Both the position numbers and the translations under genes were made by a program. Below are positions 52,945-63,949 of a stretch of 64,000 nucleotides of DNA, piece after piece; within the stretch, counting starts at the first letter, position 1, and every line of letters starts with the position of its first letter. The stretch lies in the NCBI GenBank assembly GCA_003313425.1, contig NHZP01000001.1, forward strand, positions 1,798,001 through 1,862,000, written 5' to 3'. The notes under the pieces were generated by a model. It was not told the origin of the DNA and ran no database searches. It was given only the letters and a program-made list of their open reading frames with translations. The stretch comes from Pseudopyrenochaeta lycopersici. Its lineage: Eukaryota > Ascomycota > Dothideomycetes > Pleosporales > Pseudopyrenochaetaceae.

Positions 52945-54719
52945 GTTGTGTGGTTGTCTAGCTCATGTGTAGCGTGAGCTGACCCACGCTGTGAAAACAT
53001 ATTGTGATCACACTTCTTCCTTCTGTACTTTTAAGTAGTCAATGGGGGATACACTGGCTGGCGACGCGACGCTACAAGCAAGCTGATGCTGCTACAGTAG
53101 TGGGAACTCGTCTGTGAGCTAGACTAGGGTGCTTTCTCTGGTAGTCACATCAAACCCTTGCCTCGGTTATTCTTCCGAGCTCCACCATGGCTTCTAAGAC
53201 GTCTATCTCGGGCATTTGGTCTCTTAATGAATTCAACTATATATCACATCATGAATACTCCTTTGCAACATGTTCCTGCGTTTAGGCACCAACAATCCCA
53301 GTGCAGTTCAATCGGCTATTAGTATCTACTCCTACGAAAAAAAAACCTCGACGGCTCCTCCCTTGTGGAAGCTGCGGTCCTTCCCAAAACAAACCGTACC
53401 TTCTCATCTCCAGTCTTACGTTCTCTGTCCTCTCTCTTCCTCCTAACAATCATCTCCCCTTGAAATAACTTGCGTATCATTCGGCCTCAGCAGCCAATTC
53501 CTTTGGCCATTAGGGGTTCTGCAAATCATGAGTAGACTGGCAATAATGCTGGCGTGACAATGTACCGATACAGATGATTCCACTATACAACAAAAACATA
53601 GTGAGTTTTCGCATCTCGTTTAAGCCTTACTAAAGTGAAGTAGCAAGGGATACCGGCGGCGCGAAATCCAATGCGACGAAAGAGCCGGTGCGCTAGACAC
53701 GCAGGGCAGTACTTCGAGTGCGTCTTTTCCTTGTCAGCGCAGAGATTTTTCATAGTAGAACTTGTGGGTACAGTCCAATCTGAATATCTTAACACAGAGT
53801 ATAGCTATGAGACTTTGTCAGATCAGTGTGCATGAAGAGCAAGTTCACGTTCATATCAGTAGTTCTTCATTCACAACAGTTGTAAAACATCCTAAATTTT
53901 CTACCGTATCGCTTCCAGAGTAGGAATTAGCCCCTGGACAGCAAGATTTAGGTATTTATTAGTTTCTCCAGAGTTTTCCACGAACTCCTCAGGACATCTT
54001 TGTTCGCATCATGTCGTACCGAACGAATGCCGAAGGGTGCCACCTGTGTATCCACCGCTGTTCCATTTATCAAGAAGATGGAGACGGTAATATATTTGTT
54101 AGGTTTATGTGTACTCAACAGTCCCTAGAGCTCTGGATTTGCGATTTTGATTGACGCATTTACCCTTCACCTCTCACCGGGCGCTTTCAGCTTCGCCGGG
54201 GGAAGAGTTGCTACCGCATCTCCAGAAGCTTCCCTTATCAATAGGAATAACAACGCCTAAAGACTGCTACATTTTGAGATACAAGCAGCATCTCTTTAAA
54301 ACTTATATAGGCATGCCCCGAGAGTACTTCTGTTTATCGTATTATTGACGCTTTCACTCTCGTCCAACAAATTCGGAGAGATTAGCCCGCATCATGATGG
54401 ATAGAGAAATAGCCTGGCCAGTATTAATAGATGGATATCCATAATACTCTAGGCTTACAATCCCCTTAGGCATGAATATGCAAGCTGATAGCATATACAG
54501 GAAGAGCTGCGATATCGGTACTCAGTGAACCAGAGACAAAATTTGTTGGACGAGCTAATTTTAGCCTCTATGTCTTGGAGAGCTTGTTTTCTGCAACGTC
54601 ACAACAGGTCGTTCATTCCAATGGCACGGCTTCCCCTGATCTCGCGAGCGGGCGCCATCATTGCCGCGGCTGGAGGATCACAAGTAAAACTATAATTGAT
54701 ACCTCTATGCGACTATCAA
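52945..54719. other. Gene-poor spacer
   Basis: No gene recognised over 1.8 kb. There is a CT-rich stretch near 53400-53470 and an A-run near 53337-53346. Short frames are present on both strands without domain content. Confidence 0.4.
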
Positions 54720-55460
54720 CAATGTCAACCCCAATCCAACGCGACTGTGCTGATGTGGAGTTTCACAGACAACAAGAGGGCCAGAACATTCTATCAAAGC
54801 CGAGTTTGCCGCGCTGGACAAAGAGTTTCATTAAGAGCATTGTCCCCAAACTAAAGTTAGAAGATGCTCAGACCAGGTGGAAGGATTGCAGATGAGATTG
54901 ACAAGTCTGCATTAGAAGTCGATTCAACACGGCGATTAGTGCTTACCCCAGCCCCGAAAACAATCTCGGAAGAGCGCAATAAACGGAGTTATGCCATTGG
55001 TATGTTTTTGAAGTCTGGATCAATATTTTGCGTTCAGTTAGCCTAGACATTGATAGACCAAAGAGTCCTCATCCTTAGTCCACAGTTGTCATAAGAATAA
55101 AGGGTGAGGTCCTGCTCGGTGAGGATTCACGACTTCGGACAACTCGGTTCCTCGGAATATGGATCATGACGCTTAATAGATTTGCGAAGGATCTAGTTTC
55201 TATGGTTATACAGTCTAAGGATGCGGTTAAAGTCGTATCGATACGACAGAACACTACTGTACAGCATGGACCAATGGGATTCCTCGATCTGATCTCGAGG
55301 CGGGAAGGATTTCTGCAGATTGTGCTAGGCTTGCAGTAGGCTCATCAAGAAATTTGGCCATGTAGCTTAGCAGTAGGCGCCTTTGCGCAGATTGGTGTAT
55401 CTTCTACTATTTCAATCATGTATCGCCGCACGGGGCAGGTAGTGATAGGTAAGATTTGAA
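54720..55460 (+). other. Possible degraded gene, unrecognised
   Basis: An ATG at 54720 opens 57 codons (MSTPIQRDCADVEF...). After a frame change a second piece (DEIDKSALEVDSTRRLVLTP) runs to a candidate intron, GTATGT near 55000 to TTCAG near 55039. A third open stretch at about 55079-55345 (TRFLGIWIMTLNRFAKDLV) ends in TAG and continues openly to about 55460. The pieces read like protein but match nothing I know; it may be a decayed gene or chance. Confidence 0.25.
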
Positions 55461-55565
55461 GACCTGTCGCAAAGCTGCATTCTGCATCCAGAAGGATGCT
55501 ACCCTGAGTTCAAGTCAGTGCCCGCGGTTTGTATTCTGAATAGTCTAGAACTACAAGAGCGCGAA

Positions 55566-55573
55566 TATAAATA
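55566..55573 (+). promoter_or_regulatory. TATA box of the secreted-protein gene
   Basis: TATAAATA lies 142 bases upstream of the ATG at 55708; a pyrimidine-rich stretch (TTTTCTCAGACTTCCTCC) follows closer to the start. Confidence 0.4.
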
Positions 55574-55707
55574 AGGTCGCCTAGAGCGGTGTTGAGAATT
55601 CCTACCAGACAAGATCGAACCCCGTACTGTCGAAACATACCGCAATACGTAAAGCCCAAATCATCCATACTTTTCTCAGACTTCCTCCAAGCCATACCAA
55701 AGCCACT

Positions 55708-56055
55708 ATGCGCTTCCTTACTCTCGCAGCCGTCGGTGCCACCACCATTCTCCAGCCAGCCATCGCCTGCCTGACTTATAACTACTCTATCAATCCGGCC
55801 AATAAGTGCATGACCATCTATTTCAATGATGACAACCAGCAAATCTGCCAAGGCACCGTCTGCAGCGCAGACAGCTATTGGACTGGATTTTCTTGCCCGA
55901 ATGGCTACCGGGTAACGCTCAGCGATAACTCGAACCCAAGAAGATTTGCCTCTATGTATATTACATGGTCGGCTCCTCATGGCCTTTGGTCATGGACTCA
56001 GAATACCAGGGTTGGAGGACCACCATACACGGCCAGCGGGAACCATTTCTGCTAG
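55708..56055 (+). CDS. Small secreted cysteine-rich protein, effector candidate
   Basis: 115 codons, single exon. Residues 1-20 form a clear signal peptide (MRFLTLAAVGATTILQPAIA) with likely cleavage before Cys21. The mature part of about 95 residues has six cysteines (21, 34, 47, 52, 63, 115), enough for three disulfides, and many aromatic residues. No known enzyme or lectin domain is recognised. Size, secretion, cysteine content and location in a transposon-rich, gene-poor region fit a host-interaction (effector-like) protein, but that role is inference. An alternative is an antimicrobial or cell-surface protein. No RIP damage. Confidence 0.8.
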   Translation: MRFLTLAAVGATTILQPAIACLTYNYSINPANKCMTIYFNDDNQQICQGTVCSADSYWTGFSCPNGYRVTLSDNSNPRRFASMYITWSAPHGLWSWTQNTRVGGPPYTASGNHFC

Positions 56056-56908
56056 AGAAATGTATGGAAAGGCGGTAGACTGACGAACGAGTCTACTTGA
56101 AATTGAATAAGCAAGAAGACCTGTTAGTTTGTAAGGTCATTGTGTTGGAGATTCGTTGGCAGGCATAGCTTGAGACTTGAAACCAAGATTGCTTTGACTT
56201 TATTATCAATTGTGTCAATATGTTGGGAGTGGATCATCATTCAAGTGTTGTGCCAATACAACTTTGTAACCGCAGAGATTTACACCTTCCACGGATTCGG
56301 AAGACGCACTAGCTTTTACATCCTTTTCGTACCCTATTTTCACTTTATTTCGTCGTGATCTAGCGCCTACTGTTCTCTGATTTTCCTAGGTCTGATTAAT
56401 CTAAACACAATCTCATCTTCTACATTGGGTTTCATCCAACTTGGTGTGTCCACCGAGGCTAGAGGTTTTTCTAAGGATGAATAAGCAGGCGCGCATTCCG
56501 GTGGCGGTATATTCGGCACGCTTTCGGTCGAGGTGTGGTTAGTGATACCGCAATAGGAGTGCTGGAAAACTTGGTGAGGTATCAGAGCTGGAATGAGGGC
56601 CAATTTGGTGCGAGGAATCTTCTTCAAAGACTGGTGCAGGCTAAGGGGGTTAAGGAAAAGGTAGATAGCCGTCACGCGATAAGAAGCTTAACGGCCGCCT
56701 ATATAAGGGCGGAGGATATTTGAACATTCATAAAATATTAATCGAAAAGGCACAGATTAATCTTTGCCTTGTGGGCTCCGGAAGGTAAGAGATATAAAGG
56801 AGAAAGAGTCATATAATTTATGTTCTATCAAGGCACCGTGCCAAACTCTAAGAATCAGATGACGGGAATACCTAATTTCTTTCGTATATCTTCAACCTCA
56901 TCGCTAGA
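56056..56908. other. Spacer without a supported gene
   Basis: Short frames on both strands near 56140-56725 lack recognisable domains. Confidence 0.4.
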
Positions 56909-59282
56909 TTAATTTCCTTGCTTGTAGCTTAAAGAACTATGTCTAAGACCAACCCTGATAGAAGTTCCATCCGAAGCGAACCAGTAAAGATGTTCCTGAA
57001 AGCCTTTCTGTGCCAGAGCTTTATATAAGGGTTTCACATAGAGGCTAAGAATATCCAACGATAGTGGTGATTGACCCATAAGCACCTGAATTGCCGCACC
57101 TCGGACGGCCCCATCTTTATGCTCAAGCTCTGCTGCGATTACTGGCAGTATCTTCCCTGGAAGGGTAGGCTGGTCTCGAAGCGCCCAAATTGCTGCTTTT
57201 TGGATATCTGAATCTTTATGCTTAAGCTGTGCTGCTATTTCTTGCAGTATATCCTTTGGAAGGTTAGGCTGATCTCAAAGCGCCCCAATTGCTGCCTTTT
57301 GAACTTCTGCATTGTTATGCTTAAGCTGTGCTGCTACGGCTTGTAATGTCTCAACTGAAAGGTTAGGCTGGCCTTGAAGCGCTCTGATTGCTGCTTTTTG
57401 GGCGTTTCTGTCTTTATGCTCAAGCTGTGTTGCTATAGCTTCTAGTATCTCCTCAGGAAGATTACACTGGCCTCGAAGCGCCTCAATTGCTACATCTTGG
57501 ACATCTATATTTTTATGCTTAAGCTGTACTAAAGTGCCTCGTAGGGTTGTGGTTCGCAAGGGTTTATGCCTGGTGGCTTAGAAGGCGCAGGATGCTAATA
57601 CGCAGTCTCATACAGGAAGCGTTTTCTAGCCAGGGAGTTATGACGTCTAGAACACAGAATGGAACTGCTGTTTGCCGGCTTGGAGTTTTCAGAAGTACCA
57701 ATCTTGCGTTCTTAGATGCTTGTTTAAATGCGTTGACTAGGAGCTGCTCTGGACACTCCTTTTCATCGGCTAATCGGCAATCTTGTGTGAAGTCGCATTC
57801 GAATAACAGCCATTGTTCCAATTGTCTTTCTAACATAGTCCAAAATTCGCTGAAATTAGACTCCTTTCGCTCAACTTCGCTCAGGCAATGCATGACCAAG
57901 CGCTGATGCGTAGGACCCAGGAGGTCGCGTGGCTCCTGCTTAATCGCTTGGAAGAAGAAGCTGAGTGCCGCCCTATTAATATTAAGTAAGCCAGCGGCAA
58001 TGCGCCAGAATATATCGTAGCGAGGGTCGTATTTGTGCCTTGGAAGAAAAGTGGCAGGTTTGATCTCGTTAAATTCTTCTTGACCGAGTTACAGACATTT
58101 AAGGGCTTGATCAGCTTTCCACCATCGTACGAAATACCGTGCTGCAAAATACTCTTGAAATGTGAGGTGCAGGAAGTGATAATCTTGGCTGACGTTCCTC
58201 GACAAGGGGCCCGACGTCGGGTCTGACGTCCGTAGAAATGACAGGTGTGGAAGCGTCATGTTCCACAAGATGGTCTTATTAGGTAGTTTGACCTCCTTGG
58301 ATATCGGATTCCGATGCTTCAACTGAAAGTTTATCACGTCATTATGCAGCCCCATAAATGCAAGACCTTCGAGAAGATAGACCTCACTATCGATGAGGCT
58401 TTCGATCTGGTCCATCCTCTCATCTTTGATATCATCCTTCGTCACCACCTCGCCGTTCTCCCTCTTCGCTTATCGAAGGATCTCCTTCTTCCATGAACTT
58501 TTCTCGATGGCTTTGTAAATGGCAGTCATGGTCTGTGGCATTGCCCCGCTCTCAAAATTGTCCCAGGTGTAACAGAGCGAATCTAACTAGATGGGAACTC
58601 ACACAAGATCCTGGATTAGCTGATGCGCTTGAAAGTATGATTGAACATCTTCAACTATGTTCGGATCTGCGAATGTAGCTTGGAAGTATGCCTTTACCTG
58701 ATCTGGGTAGAATCCAATGGTTTCAAGTTCAAAGTCCAGAAACAAGAATGCTAGAAGTGACACGTGCGACCGGGATGTGATGATAACATTGGTTTGGTTT
58801 ACAAGGTTCTTAAGGAAGGTGAACTTGAAGTCTCCATGTGTCAATTCTTTGGCTATTTCGTCCAGACCATCGAGGATAAATAGAGTTCTCACCTTTTTCA
58901 GGGCACCTCGCAATGCTTTGGCGAAGGTAGCCAGTGTTTCGCGGTCCTGTTGAGCAAAATACTCATGAGAAAACAGCTCCTCAAGGTCATAATGCTTGGG
59001 TGACCATTCTTTCAAACTCTGCAGAGGTACCCAAAGCACGCGGTCGAACAACTCGTTCCACTTGCGAAAGTCTTCAGAACAACGGGTAAACTCATAAACC
59101 ATCTTCTTGCGCAGGATAGTCTTCCCGACTCCGGCACGTCCCCGGATTAAGATTCTTCTTGGTCTCATTGTATGGCCGTTGGTGTCTTTGCGGGGATCGA
59201 AAAGAGACGGCAGTTCCACCTGAATTTCCTTTTCCGGAGTTTCAAGCTTTAGCAGTGCGGCAAGTGAACGCGGATGCATCAT
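56909..59282 (-). pseudogene. NACHT-domain NLR-type gene with HEAT-like repeats, inactivated
   Basis: Reverse-strand reading. NACHT core at 59282-58599: Walker A GRAGVGKT, Walker B LFILDGLDE, then a sensor-like NVIITSRS. In the same frame follow the usual downstream blocks (LDSLCYTWDNF, MPQTMTAIYKAIE, and HFLHLTFQEYFAARYFV) and a helical region to about 57564. Interruptions are TGA, TAG and TAA codons explained by C-to-T changes in CGA, CAG or CAA. A frameshift near 57560 leads into five 33-residue HEAT-like units (AAQLKHKDSDIQKAAIWALR type, 57560-57060) with one more TGA, then a tail ending at 56909-56911. Fungal NLRs of this type act in non-self or pathogen recognition. The start of the gene is missing: upstream sequence belongs to a DUF6601 relic. 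Confidence 0.85.
57060..57560 (-). repeat. Five tandem 99-bp (33-residue) HEAT-like repeats
   Basis: Units share LKHKD..VQKAAI.AL..QPNLP..IL..IAAQ and are highly alike, as in NLR repeat regions that evolve by unit exchange. Confidence 0.75.
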
Positions 59283-59327
59283 ATTCGGGTCGCTCGTGTA
59301 TTCAGAGCAGCTCCCTGGCCAAGCTCT

Positions 59328-59890
59328 TCAGTCTGCCCATTTGATCGGCTCATATTCTTCCTTGCAAGGCAAGAGGTCCTTTTTAGTAGCAACGTGGAAG
59401 CCGGTCGCTGACGATATGAGACAGGCGTAGGTATGAAGGAAGCCAAGGGCAACTTTCCGCGCGTTTACCCGGCATGTAGCTGTTGGAGTGTTGCACGGGC
59501 AGGCATTAGGACACTGTAGGTTGGCCTTGCAAAAGGCCGGATCAGAAGGAAATGCGGGACAGGCTCCATGGCGACGTGAAAGTGCAGCGGCATGGCAGGA
59601 CGTCTCGCGCCCGCAAACCACAGATGTCTCAGCATGTCACCCAGGCCCCTGAGGGACAGTTCCCTTTGTAAGAACGCTGGTATGTCTTCCGTAGGGTCAC
59701 CGACGACATGCTTGCCAGCAGCCTCGTAGTATCGATAGGTAGCCGACAAGGTATCAGCGGGTGTTGCTTCCCGTGCCCTTCCCAAGCACTTCGATTGTGG
59801 TCTATATGTGCTGTCGTCGGAGTGTATGGCGCTTACAGGCGGGTAGGGCGGGTAGCGTACCAGCCAAATTGCGGGACCTAGTCGAGCCAT
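59328..59890 (-). pseudogene. DUF6601-like gene relic
   Basis: Starts at an ATG at 59890 in good context. The first frame has DIPAFLQRELSLRGLGDMLRHLWFAGARRPAMPLHFH, like the N-terminal half of the fungal DUF6601 family; the part that should follow (around REIVI.ER.D.HL.W) is missing. The C-terminal block (VALGFLHTYACLISSATGFHVATKKDLLP, then IKWADW) is in another frame. A deletion and a frame change therefore inactivate it. Its end is 46 bp from the first NACHT-frame Met and in the same frame as NACHT, separated by a TGA. The family's function is unknown. Confidence 0.6.
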
Positions 59891-61440
59891 GGGAATGGGG
59901 CGGTAGCGGGCCGAAGGGAGCAAGTCGTTGGGCGGGTATGTTTCAAACGCCGCTTCGCGAGGGCGTGAGAAACATTTGTCTGTAATTGCCAAAAAAAAAG
60001 AAGAGGTTAACGGAAATGGATCCAAATTGGAAATCAGCCTTGCACAGGCAGAGCAATCCAACGTGTATCGCTGGCGGCGTGGCTTGAAACGGGGAACGAG
60101 GGGAAGTGTGTGCAGCGATATTTGGTTGGCTGCAGCATGACCAAAGAGACAAGTAATTATGTGGGGGGCCATTGGAAGCTGTAGCGCAGTCTTAGCGAAA
60201 GTGTTGCTTTTGAAATTATATATCGCAAACAAAGTCTAGGATCTAAAGTGAACATCTCAAGATTATCTGCGCTTCGTAGTCATTGTTGATCTTGTTGTGG
60301 TAAAAAGCGATAACGGCTTCTCATCACACAGCGTTTTTTCGAGCCACAGGAAGGCACGCTACTATGGCTTTGCATCATTTAAACTATTCGCACGCCCTGA
60401 TATTACAAATTAAAGTCATTCATGTTCGGTCGGACATTCTGAACTCGCAGATATCTTAGTAAACCAAAATACAATCGCGTTATCACTGCTGAGTCTGCTG
60501 TTCAAACAGCCTCGCTGAGTTACGACCTTGCCTCCTTCCACCGCTATTTTTAAGCTCTTACCCTTCTAATCTTTACCGAAGGCTTTGATTCAGTCTGCAT
60601 GCATTGATTTAGCGCTTGAAACCAGCCACTAGGCCTGTGGAAGCTGTCGCGCGAAGGTTGGTGCAAGATCGCATCCGCGTTGTCACCCTTTCTAGCTAGC
60701 TCAAAACGACACAGCGCAACCCAGACGTTGACTCAATGTAATCTAACCTTCAAGTATCATTATTGATCACGATGTAGCTGTCCGGCTCTGTATCAGAATG
60801 TTACTTCGAGATAGGATTCGTAAGAAAAAAAATTGCGGAAGATTCAGGAATTGGGTCCAAGAGAAGGCATAAACTAAGATCCCGTTCTGCTTGCTTTTAT
60901 ATCTTAAGTAGCTTGACCCGAGAGCGAACGTTCTATGGAGTTTAATATAACGCATGGTTTGTGAACCGAATTATACCAAGAAAAAAATTTGTTTGTACGT
61001 CGACGGACGGGGTGCGGTCGACGGCTGGGCCCATGGCAACTTCAATTCGAGGTGTAGCTCTTTTGAAGACTGTTATGCAGGCAAAGGCATGGCAATAAGA
61101 TAGCACTGTAATATCAGTGCCGTGGACGAACCTAGCACCTAAAAATTAAAGAGTCCGAATCGGCCTGGTACAAGGTCAGGGAATACATACTCCTTCACCG
61201 CCGATCCGGCGTAGCCTGAAGAAAGCTTCAGATCTTCTCCGGAATAGCGACAGTATCGAAGTTATTCCGCTTAGTTTAGCAAATTTCAAAGATCGCTATA
61301 CCGACTTAATGAAGTATTTCACACTGCTAGGAAGCCAAGTACGTTTTGCGCGCGCAAACCTTTATCGCCATTCTCGGTGCACCCAAACTAATAGTGAACC
61401 CTTGTTAAAAGTTTTATGACCTCTTTGCTTGTACAGGTGA
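59891..61440. other. Gene-free spacer
   Basis: No gene recognised. Short frames near 59943-60232 on both strands overlap the presumed promoter side of the DUF6601 relic and show no domain. Confidence 0.4.
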
Positions 61441-61441
61441 G

Positions 61442-61753
61442 TCCGAGGCCCCATCAATCAAAGCCACTGGGCTTCTCTCCATGACAGTCATCGACCTTCG
61501 TAGTTTCTTCGATCTCAACGTTCGTCGTCAAACCGCAGCGCGAAACTACTTACAGCTCTTTCGCAACAACGATATCGATGCGATACTCACAGCCATACCT
61601 CTTGAAATATGGATCACAGCCAGCTACACCGGTCTGTGGAACTGTCTCGACTATCCAGCAGTCGTCATCCCTGTTTATACAGTGAGCGAGTCCGACCTTG
61701 CAGATGATCTTAGCAATGTTAAATACGGCGCGGAGGATGCCCTGTGGTTTTGA
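61442..61753 (+). pseudogene. Amidase C-terminal fragment
   Basis: The frame reads LRSFFDLNVRRQTAARNYLQLFR, then ASYTGLWNCLDYPAVVIPV, then ESDLADDLSNVKYGAEDA, which matches the C-terminal third of fungal acetamidase-type (amidase signature family) enzymes. The Ser-Ser-Lys catalytic part is absent upstream and the last segment of the family is missing after the TGA at 61751-61753. It is a truncated remnant, perhaps moved here by recombination. Confidence 0.7.
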
Positions 61754-63343
61754 ATAGCTTTCAGTAGTTTCTGTGGCTTGGATTGAAATTGCAGAAGCAC
61801 ATTACCGCTTTGACTGTTCAGACATCCGAACCTTGATGATGACCAACTATGACTCTATGTCACATAACGGCACTGCGCCTTGCTGTATAGCTACATCCCT
61901 GTTTTGCAAACCCATTATTGCCCCTTATTTGCGAAGATATTACCTTTCAGGGCCCAGCACACCTCACAGTTTCAAGTAACGATCCGACCTTGCGTGACTG
62001 TTGAATCTTTGTCTTTACCAGCTACTTGTGACAGTAATACATGAGATACTCGCCGACTACATTGCATATATGTGAAAATTAAACTATGATACTGCACATC
62101 CAATCAAGGAAATTGTTACACGGTAAGGATACCCCAATTAACAGATTCAGTCATGTGGAATATAGCAAACAACGCCCAAAGCCAGTGTTGGTAGTGAAAA
62201 GTAGAGTTCGCGGCATCTAACTCCTCACGTTAAACCGCAAAGATTAACATTCCTAGAAAGATATCAGAATTAGCTATCCTAGTGACCTGAACGGAGCTAA
62301 ACTTACCCTTTTGGAGGAAACTCAGTCATCAACATAGATTGGGTATCTCTTGGTCGGCATCTATGTTACGGTCTCCAGATGTTCATAATGAGTTGTGCGT
62401 TTGAAGGTGAGTGATTGAGGCAATCGAGATGTTGATGACTCAGCTCGCTGTCTTGGTGTAGACTATCGATGCGAGATAACACAACCGGAGGCAAAGTTCT
62501 TCTCTTAAGATGTCCACGAGAGAGTGGAGGTCCGTTGGTTCTAGCACTAGATCTGTACCTTTTCACTCTCATAAAAGAGATACCTGCCTAGAGGCTGAGA
62601 AGCTTATTTCATCAGAGCACAATGCGCAGAGGACGCCGTCACCAGCTCCAGATACAAATCAAAAGTATCCTTGATTTCAAAGAATCATCGCCAGAGTTTT
62701 GCTGGGATATCTTCTGTTTTCTTGCGGTATCGCGGCTGCGCTGGATCGTTCGCACGACATGCGAGGATCATACTCGAATGAGAGTAGCGAGTAACACAAG
62801 AGAAAAGACTGTAATTTCTACTTATAGGGTTTTGGTGGCTCTTCCCATGCGTAAAACGACGTGTTGGCCATAAATGATGACTTAGGAATTGAGGGCGCGG
62901 CCGAAAGGAGCATGCGGCTCTGTGCAGCGAGTCAGATTGTAGTGATACGGCAAAGAAGCACATGATGTTCAACCTGCAGGAAGGCGTGCAGTCTGATTGC
63001 AGCGTGCATGCATGTAGCTGCTTCCTTGATGGACAAGGATGTGGCTTGCTTCCAGACCAAGACGTGACCAATGAGCTCATGGTACCCATGCACGGAGTAC
63101 AAGAACGAGTTAGGGCTAGATCTCGAAAAGTCCAGTAATGCTAGCAAGAGTTTATGCGACCCTGACTATCAGTCCCCTATGAGTCAGATCGTATTTCTCA
63201 AACCGCGAATCGGCGCTTTACCGAGAGTTCAGTGAAGGCTTTGGTACTAACGTGGTGGCCATAACCCTAGACTTGGAGGTTGGTGCCTGCAAGATTTCGC
63301 GGTCTAGATAATCCTTCGTTATGGCGTTCGCTGACAACAGGTC
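61754..63343. other. Spacer with no recognised gene
   Basis: Frames at 62622-62873 (plus) and 62685-63147 (minus, two overlapping) have no recognisable domain; they are probably chance. Confidence 0.35.
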
Positions 63344-63949
63344 CTAAGGCAAACTTCTGTATGCAGACACAGGTTCATGTTTTTCTAGCAAAGCTGTTGT
63401 CTGAGGGAGGGGCTCAACGCTAGGGTATGGTTCGCTCGGGTGCGATACAAGAACTGGGCCGTCGCTTTCATCCTCGATCGAGCCTTGGTGGTATGACTGA
63501 CCAAGACCGAGCATGTCGTTTGGCCACTCACTCAAGGCCAGAGAGGCCCAATCCGGGAAGCCAGGTGTTTGATTGATGATTTGTCTTCTTAGAGCGTAGA
63601 CCTCTCGTGGTGATATACGAAGTTGATGCAATAACCATCGATTTACTCGATCCCTGGTGCTTTCGAAACTGATAAGGTAATCGCTGAAGATCGATTGGGT
63701 GTCACACTGCTCTTCCAGAAGTAGCAGAGAATCTCCTTCTTGCAACCCAGGATCAAGATAAATGTCATCTGGAAATGGTCTGGGCTCGTCCAGAGATTCA
63801 AACAGTGTGTGCGGTGCTAAGCCTTTCAAGCTTTGAGATATTCTTCGATCTCGAGTCTCTAATTCTTGGGAGTGGGTGACTTCGGATTCTTGAGTTCCAA
63901 CAATACGAACAAGGTCTGCCGGTGTCTCATTTTCAGCTTTATCGTCCAT
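63344..63949 (-). CDS. Hypothetical protein
   Basis: 201 codons from ATG 63949, no intron needed. The N-terminal half is acidic and likely disordered (ETPADLVRIVGTQESEVTHSQ); the middle contains an aliphatic/charged region (SIFSDYLISFESTRDRVNRW, then HQLRISPREVYALRRQIINQ) that looks helical. No signal peptide or membrane segment. I do not recognise the family. The C-terminus is proline-rich. The upstream neighbour lies beyond the window edge. Confidence 0.5.
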   Translation of the reverse strand: MDDKAENETPADLVRIVGTQESEVTHSQELETRDRRISQSLKGLAPHTLFESLDEPRPFPDDIYLDPGLQEGDSLLLLEEQCDTQSIFSDYLISFESTRDRVNRWLLHQLRISPREVYALRRQIINQTPGFPDWASLALSEWPNDMLGLGQSYHQGSIEDESDGPVLVSHPSEPYPSVEPLPQTTALLEKHEPVSAYRSLP

